A DNA stretch of 64,000 bases, taken from positions 186,001-250,000 of the forward strand of contig NZ_JALPVJ010000012.1 of the NCBI RefSeq assembly GCF_023544445.1, given 5' to 3'. The position numbers and the translations under genes were made by a program. The notes beneath the pieces were generated by a model. That model saw only the letters and a program-made list of their open reading frames with translations, did not search any database and had not been told where the DNA came from. Shown here piece by piece: positions 58,986-64,000 of this stretch. Every line of letters begins with the position of its first letter. Positions within the stretch are counted from its first letter, which is position 1. The DNA comes from Actinoplanes sp. M2I2. Lineage in GTDB: Bacteria; Actinomycetota; Actinomycetes; Mycobacteriales; Micromonosporaceae.

Positions 58986-61256
58986 CTACTTCACGTACGT
59001 CAGGCCGTCCGAGATGACCGTCGGGCGGCCCTTGGTGCCCAGCACGACCACCGAGACGGTGTGCGTCTTGGCGGTCACCGCCTTGACCCACAGGGTCTGC
59101 CGGTGAGTCGTCGTCGCGGCCTTGGTGTCGACGGTCGCCACCTTGACGTTGTCGACGTAGACGACGGCCTGGCCGGTCGTCGGCATCCGGGTGAAGGTCA
59201 GCGCGGCCGAGCGCCCGTTGAAGGTGTACGTCAGCTTGGCGTTCTTGGCCCCGGCGGCCAGCGCCTTGCCACCGAGGTAGCTGGTGGCGGACGACCGGGC
59301 GCTCCACGTGCCGGTGCGCTTGGCCGAGGTCTCCGGCATCTGGACGACCGTCCGCGTGACGGCCGCGGTGCCCGTGTTGTAGGCCATGTCCACGGCCTCC
59401 ACCGCGTACTTCATGGCGACGTTGGGCTTGACGTTCGCGTTCCACACGGTGGAGGTGCCGGTCATCGCCACGGACGCCGGCGAGGTGGCCGCCTGCCGGC
59501 TGATCCGGCCGTTGTTGTCGGCCGACTTGAAGGTCACGGCGACCGGCACCGACGTGGCCGAAGAGGTCCCGGTCTTCAGCGCCACCGACGGCGCCGTCGG
59601 GAAGGTCGGCTTGACCACGTCACCGACGACCTTGGTGACCGGCGTCGTGTCGGTGACGCCGGCGCGGTGCACGACGCGGACGGCGACGTTGTGCGAGCCG
59701 GGCGGGACGGCGACGGATGCGGAGCCGCTCGCCTTGCCGCCCGTGGCGGTCGCGGCCACCTTGCCGTCGATGAGCACGTCGAACCGGCCGGCCTGGGCCG
59801 GGTCGCCGCCGACGCTCCAGCGGACCTGCGCCTTGTCCCTCACGTACGGGGTGCCGGTGGTCGGCACGCCGCCGGAGACCGAGGTGATGGCCAGGCCGGG
59901 CAGCGCCGCGCGGGCCCGGATCGTGCCCATCAGCGGATAGAACATCACGCCCGGGCATTCGGTCACGGTGCCGTCCCGGTGCCCGGCGATGCGCGGGAAC
60001 GTCACCGTCGAGCCGAGCGGCCACTTGAGGCCGGTGACCCCGGCGGTCATCTGCGCGGTCGTGGTCGGGTCGAAGCCGTACGCCCCCAGGCGCGCCGCGG
60101 CGACCTTGGCGATCGTGGTCAGCGCGGCGTTGCTGGGCCGCACCGAGGTGTAGTCACCGATCAGCGCGATGCCGGTCGATCCGGTGTTGAAGCCGGCGAC
60201 GTGCGCGCCGACCACCGCGGCGGAGACACCGCCCTTGCGGCCCTCGTAGAGCGTGCCGCACTTGTCGACGAGGTAGTTGTACCCGAGGTCGTCGAGGCCC
60301 TTCTCCTGAATGTCGTTGGCCATGATGGACTTGACGAACTTCGGCACGTCGGCGCAGGCCACCGGGTTGTCCGCGGTGCCGGTGTGGTGCACCCAGACCA
60401 TCTTGACGCCCTCCTTGGCGATGGTCGGCGGGGCCTTCACCAGCTTTTCGTCGGCGCCCCACTTGGCCCGCGAGACGTAGGCGGGCAGGGGCGGCGCGGT
60501 CGCCGGCGGCGCGGGGGTCGTGGGCGCGGCGGTCGTGGGCGCGGTCTTCGTGGGCGCCGCGGTCGTGGGGGCCGCGGTCGTGGGCGTGGCCCCGGTGGTG
60601 GCCGGGGGCGCGACCGCGGTGGCCGACGGCGGCAGGCCCTTGACCGGCGCCTTGGTGGTGGCCGGGGCCGGGGACGCCGGCGGACTCGCCGGGACGGGCT
60701 CACCGCCGCCGCGGCCACCGGCCGTGGGCGCGTCCGGGTCGATCAGGGCGAGGCGCAGCTCGGCCGGCAGCGGCTTGGTGCCCGAGCCGACGAGCCGGGC
60801 GGCCACGCCGTCGGAGGGGCCGGTCCACAACGGTTCCAGGGCGCCGCGCGACTGGGCCCGCTCGGCCTTCAGGTCGGCCGCCTCCTCGGCGACCTCGAGC
60901 GACCGCCAGCCGGTCCAGGCGCCGGTCCGGACGTTGCGGGTCCGCACCTGAACGGTGCCGTCGGGCCGGTCGGCCGGGCTCTTCCAGCTGACGCTGAGCA
61001 GGCTGAACCGCTTGGTCGAGCGCTGCGGGAGCGTGAAGGACCGGCCGAGCGACGCCAGGGCCACCCGGTCGACGCGGACGCCGGTGGGCTCCGCCGTCGC
61101 GGCCACCCGGGCCCCCGCGGGCGCCGGCGCCGGGGCGACCGGCCCGGGCAGCGCCACCGGAACCGGGTCGGAGGGCCACGCCAGGACGGCGACCCCGCCG
61201 CCCGCCGCGAGAACCGCGGCCGCGGCCCCCATACCTATCGCCAGTCGACGCCGCAC
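58986..61256 (-). CDS. exported PGRP-type N-acetylmuramoyl-L-alanine amidase
   Basis: A 756-residue secreted protein with GTG start and a signal anchor (about 5-28). Residues 60-180 form a beta-rich domain seen in actinobacterial PGRP amidases (GTVQVRTRNVRTGAWTGWRSLE). A Thr/Ala/Pro linker (about 195-265) looks like an O-mannosylation target. The amidase domain (about 268-450) has KMVWVHHTGTADN, DLGYNYLVDKCGTLYEGR, GFNTGSTGIALIGDY and AGHRDGTVTECPG, giving the zinc His/His/Cys set. The C-terminal 300 residues are beta-rich Ig-like repeats. It cleaves the muramoyl-alanine bond. It ends four bases from the chemosensory operon end (convergent). Confidence 0.92.
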   Translation of the reverse strand: MRRRLAIGMGAAAAVLAAGGGVAVLAWPSDPVPVALPGPVAPAPAPAGARVAATAEPTGVRVDRVALASLGRSFTLPQRSTKRFSLLSVSWKSPADRPDGTVQVRTRNVRTGAWTGWRSLEVAEEAADLKAERAQSRGALEPLWTGPSDGVAARLVGSGTKPLPAELRLALIDPDAPTAGGRGGGEPVPASPPASPAPATTKAPVKGLPPSATAVAPPATTGATPTTAAPTTAAPTKTAPTTAAPTTPAPPATAPPLPAYVSRAKWGADEKLVKAPPTIAKEGVKMVWVHHTGTADNPVACADVPKFVKSIMANDIQEKGLDDLGYNYLVDKCGTLYEGRKGGVSAAVVGAHVAGFNTGSTGIALIGDYTSVRPSNAALTTIAKVAAARLGAYGFDPTTTAQMTAGVTGLKWPLGSTVTFPRIAGHRDGTVTECPGVMFYPLMGTIRARAALPGLAITSVSGGVPTTGTPYVRDKAQVRWSVGGDPAQAGRFDVLIDGKVAATATGGKASGSASVAVPPGSHNVAVRVVHRAGVTDTTPVTKVVGDVVKPTFPTAPSVALKTGTSSATSVPVAVTFKSADNNGRISRQAATSPASVAMTGTSTVWNANVKPNVAMKYAVEAVDMAYNTGTAAVTRTVVQMPETSAKRTGTWSARSSATSYLGGKALAAGAKNAKLTYTFNGRSAALTFTRMPTTGQAVVYVDNVKVATVDTKAATTTHRQTLWVKAVTAKTHTVSVVVLGTKGRPTVISDGLTYVK

Positions 61257-61308
61257 GTGAACCCCCGTTGATCTCGGTAAATGCCGCGTGAGGGTATCGA
61301 AAGAGTGA

Positions 61309-61941
61309 TCAGCCCGCCATCCCGAACCAGGGCCGGCAGGGCGGGAACCCGGTCACCGTCACGTCGGCTCCCGGCCAGTCGCCGGCGGTGAGCCGGAAGT
61401 GCTGGAGGTCGACCACGTCGCCGCCGGTGTCGACGATGCGGCTGAGCCCGTTCTCCGCGTACCCGACCCGGCGGGAGACCCCCAGCGAGGCCGCGTTGGC
61501 CGTGGTCGCCGAGGTGATCGCCGCGACCGCGCCGAGCTCGCCGAACGCGAACTGCAGCATCGCGGTGCGCATGGCCACCCCGAGCCCGCGCCCGCGCACC
61601 CCGGGGACCAGCCAGGACGCCGAGTCCACCGTCCGCAGGGCCGGGAAGTCGTCGCCCTCCAGCGTCTGCACCCCGACCGGCTCGCCCTCGTGGACGACCG
61701 CGAAGTGCAGCACCCACGACTCCGGCGCCCAGGTGCCGAGCGCCTTCCAGTAGCCCTGGCAGAACAGCCGCCGCTCGTTCGCGGCGTAGGTCTGCGACGG
61801 GTACATCGCCAGCCGGGGGTCGTGCCCGACGTCATCGGGCAGGACCGCCGCGAGACGCGGCAGGTCGGCCTCGGTCAGGGGGCGCAGCAGCACGTCGCGG
61901 AAGGCCAGCCGGAGGCCGAACAGGGGCCAGTACTCGTTCAT
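61309..61941 (-). CDS. GNAT family acetyltransferase (RimJ/RimL type)
   Basis: A 210-residue GNAT: LRLAFRDVLLRPLTEADLPRLAAVLP, HFAVVHEGEPVGVQTLEGDDF, SWLVPGVRGRGLGVAMRTAML (acetyl-CoA loop R-G-x-G-x-G/A) and NAASLGVSRRVGYAENGLSRIVDTGG. The final NxxSxxVxxRxGY is typical of the RimJ/RimL branch. The substrate, possibly an amino-terminal residue or a small amine, is not known. Confidence 0.88.
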   Translation of the reverse strand: MNEYWPLFGLRLAFRDVLLRPLTEADLPRLAAVLPDDVGHDPRLAMYPSQTYAANERRLFCQGYWKALGTWAPESWVLHFAVVHEGEPVGVQTLEGDDFPALRTVDSASWLVPGVRGRGLGVAMRTAMLQFAFGELGAVAAITSATTANAASLGVSRRVGYAENGLSRIVDTGGDVVDLQHFRLTAGDWPGADVTVTGFPPCRPWFGMAG

Positions 61942-61982
61942 GCCCCTCTTCTAGCGCACCCGGCCGGCCCTCCGCCTTCCTT

Positions 61983-64000
61983 TTACTCGGCGCCGAGTGC
62001 CGCGACCGGGCTCACCTTGGCGGCCCGGCGGGCGGGCAGCACGCCGGCCAGCGCGGTCAGCGCGACCAGGACCGCGAAGACGGCCGCGAGCTGGCCGACC
62101 GGAACGGTCAGCGGGGCGTTGACGCCCAGTGCCTTCACCGCCATCCAGGCGTACGGGATCCCGAGCGCCAGCCCGAGCGCGGCCCCGATCACGCCGTACA
62201 GCGCCGACTCGGCCGTCAGCATCGTGCGCAGACCACCGCGGGACAGGCCGACCGCGCGCAGCACCCCCGACTCGCGGACCCGCTCGACCACCGACAGGGC
62301 GGTCGTGGCGCCCACCCCGACCACGGCGATGAGCACCGTCAGGCCGATCAGCCCGACTGCGATCAGCAGCAGCAGCGTCACGTTGTCGTTGATCTGGTCG
62401 CGCTGGTCGGCCAGGACGTCGATCCGCCACTTGCCGCCGGCCGAGGACTGCACGTCCTGCATCGCCCGGTTGCCGTCGGTCCGCGCCTTCTCCCCGGTCG
62501 CTGCCGCGTCGGCCAGCACCCCGGCGTACGCGGCCGGGGCGCCCAGCCGGGTCAGGTCGGCCGGGTCGAGCACCGCCGAGGCGTGCAACGGCGCGTCGTC
62601 GGCCAGCTCGGCCGTCACGGTCAGCTTCACCGTGCGCTTGCCCGCGGTGAACTCCACCTGGTCACCCACGCGGGCCCCGGTCGCGTCGGCGGCGAAGCCC
62701 GAGAGCACCACCTTGCCCGGCCCGGTGTCGCCGAGCGACCCGGCCGCGGCGTCCAGCTTGCGCAGCTGCGGCAGACCGGTCATCGCCAGGTCGGTGACCG
62801 GCAGCTCGGTGCGCGCGATCTTGACCTCCAGCCGCCGGTACGGGGTGACGTTGCTGATCTCGTCCCGCTTGGTCAGCTGCTCGACCAGGGCGGCCGGCAC
62901 CGGGTCCTCGTTCACGCCGGTCAGCTCGTAGTCCGAGGGCGAGGACGCGGCGGTCTCCCGGTCGACCAGCACCCGGAAGGAGGCGCCGCCGACGAGCGCG
63001 CCGGCGATCAGCGTGACGCCGAGAGCGACCACGACCGAGACCGCGGCGGCGCGGCGCGGGGCCGAACCCACTCCCCCGGCGGCCAGCCGGCCCACCGGAC
63101 CGGAGCGCCGGATCGGCCAGCCCAGCACGGCCAGCACCGGCCGCACCAGCACCGGGCCCAGCGCGATCAGCGCGAAGAAGGCGAACGCGCCGGACGCCAC
63201 CACGGCGAACAGCATCGGCTGGGCGTCGTAGTTCTCCGGGCTGCGGCTCGGCAGGTGCATGACGACGTACGCGGCCACCAGCACCGCCCCCGCGGTGAGC
63301 AGCAGGCCCGTCGCCCAGCGCAGCTTGCCGATGTCCTTGCGGGCGCCGGTGGTGCCCGCGCCGCGCAACGCCTCCAGCGGCGAGACCCGGGAGGCCGACG
63401 CGGCCGGGGCCAGCACGGCCAGCACGGTGATGACGACGGCGAGCAGGACGGTGCCGAGCGCGGCCGGCAGCGGGAGACCGGGCGAGGCGATCTCCTGGCC
63501 GAACCACCCGGCCGCGACCGGCGCCAGATGGCCCGCCCCGAGCGCGAGCAGCACCCCGGCCGTGCCGGTGGCCAGCCCGGTGAGCGCCCCCTCGGCGGCC
63601 AGCGCGCCGGCGATCGAGCGGCGGCCGGCGCCGACCGCGCGCAGCAGGGCCAGCTGGCGCATCCGCTGGGCGAAGACGATCCGGAACGTCGAGGTGGCGA
63701 CCAGACCGGCGGCGACCACGGCGATCGCCACGAACATGGCGATCACGGCGAAGATGGCGTTCACGTCCGAGACCTTGGCCTCGGCCTCCTCGTGCCGCAC
63801 AGTGGCTCCGTCGCTGACCTTCGGACGCTGGTCGTCGGGAACGCCGGCCGCGGCGAACACCGCACCGATCCGGCTCAGGACGGTGGCCGCGTCGGCGCCC
63901 GGCGCGACCCGGACGTCGATCTGGTTGAGGAACTTCGACCCGGTCAGCTCGACCAGCTCGCTCGTCGGGGCGTACGCCTGGAAGCCGAAGTCGTCGCGGG
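61983..64000 (-). CDS. FtsX-type ABC transporter permease, N-terminus beyond window
   Basis: At least 672 residues; the frame is open to the right edge, where it reads RDDFGFQAYAPTSELVELTG, so the true start lies outside. It has two FtsX domains: the first with ATSTFRIVFAQRMRQLALLRAVGAGRRSI, the second with VVERVRESGVLRAVGLSRGGLRTML. A central four-helix block and an extracytoplasmic domain lie between. This is the large predicted-permease type of actinobacteria, about 830-860 residues, usually paired with an ATPase upstream, here off-window. It ends PARRAAKVSPVAALGAE, a standard C-terminus. Export of lipids or peptides is presumed. Confidence 0.9.
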   Translation of the reverse strand, partial: RDDFGFQAYAPTSELVELTGSKFLNQIDVRVAPGADAATVLSRIGAVFAAAGVPDDQRPKVSDGATVRHEEAEAKVSDVNAIFAVIAMFVAIAVVAAGLVATSTFRIVFAQRMRQLALLRAVGAGRRSIAGALAAEGALTGLATGTAGVLLALGAGHLAPVAAGWFGQEIASPGLPLPAALGTVLLAVVITVLAVLAPAASASRVSPLEALRGAGTTGARKDIGKLRWATGLLLTAGAVLVAAYVVMHLPSRSPENYDAQPMLFAVVASGAFAFFALIALGPVLVRPVLAVLGWPIRRSGPVGRLAAGGVGSAPRRAAAVSVVVALGVTLIAGALVGGASFRVLVDRETAASSPSDYELTGVNEDPVPAALVEQLTKRDEISNVTPYRRLEVKIARTELPVTDLAMTGLPQLRKLDAAAGSLGDTGPGKVVLSGFAADATGARVGDQVEFTAGKRTVKLTVTAELADDAPLHASAVLDPADLTRLGAPAAYAGVLADAAATGEKARTDGNRAMQDVQSSAGGKWRIDVLADQRDQINDNVTLLLLIAVGLIGLTVLIAVVGVGATTALSVVERVRESGVLRAVGLSRGGLRTMLTAESALYGVIGAALGLALGIPYAWMAVKALGVNAPLTVPVGQLAAVFAVLVALTALAGVLPARRAAKVSPVAALGAE

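Overview
The window is GC-rich chromosomal DNA with dense coding, many GTG starts, frequent 4-nt ATGA/GTGA overlaps and several genes whose start codon lies only a few bases after a promoter-like -10. Together with the gene content (GlgM/GlgC glycogen pair, an F420-type PPOX protein, CGNR zinc finger, DUF2252, PMT mannosyltransferase, Tat-exported DUF1800/DUF1501) this points to an actinobacterium, most likely Micromonosporaceae (Actinoplanes-like). I see no rRNA, tRNA, CRISPR array, insertion sequence or prophage.

Layout. 1-3270: a truncated GHL10 lipoprotein-like hydrolase, then divergent glgM and glgC. 3286-7350: AraC regulator, a three-gene DUF4331 operon, and an AA10 lytic polysaccharide monooxygenase. 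7461-12998: FKBP, GNAT, UbiA prenyltransferase, a three-gene sugar/polyol ABC importer without its own ATPase, and an S4 protein. 13060-19506: YcnI-like exported protein, DHH phosphoesterase, zwf, an ECF sigma factor plus SDR, peroxiredoxin, STAS protein. 19544-31756: secreted metzincin, ROK kinase, DUF1800/DUF1501 pair, DUF2252, PPOX, a possibly damaged CGNR gene, PMT, a membrane-anchored hypothetical, pirin and a 39-residue small ORF.

32316-41562 is the most unusual accessory stretch. A 2561-residue, mostly low-complexity protein with a TPR-like C-terminus carries four in-frame repeat arrays. It ends overlapping a convergent diguanylate cyclase, and behind that lies a non-coding minisatellite of about 16 degenerate units. 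41563-45642 is a fully overlapping efflux operon (HlyD, ABC ATPase, FtsX permease, EamA). 45734-49607 holds envelope genes (L,D-transpeptidase, CAP protein, acyltransferase).

49812-58981 is a complete seven-gene chemosensory operon: CheW, CheR-TPR, CheW, MCP, CheA-REC, CheB, 3xREC-histidine kinase. It resembles the Pseudomonas Wsp system in component architecture, but the position of the diguanylate cyclase WspR is taken by a multi-receiver kinase, and no CheY or flagellar gene is present. The window ends with a PGRP-type amidase, a GNAT and a truncated FtsX-type permease.

Five genes or operons, four of them encoding or starting with exported or unusual proteins, have upstream elements of the form TGAAC(C/G/T)-N16/17-CG(T/A)A. 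This resembles the sigma-L class of ECF promoters and suggests a shared regulon. All product calls are from reading the translations; no database search was run.
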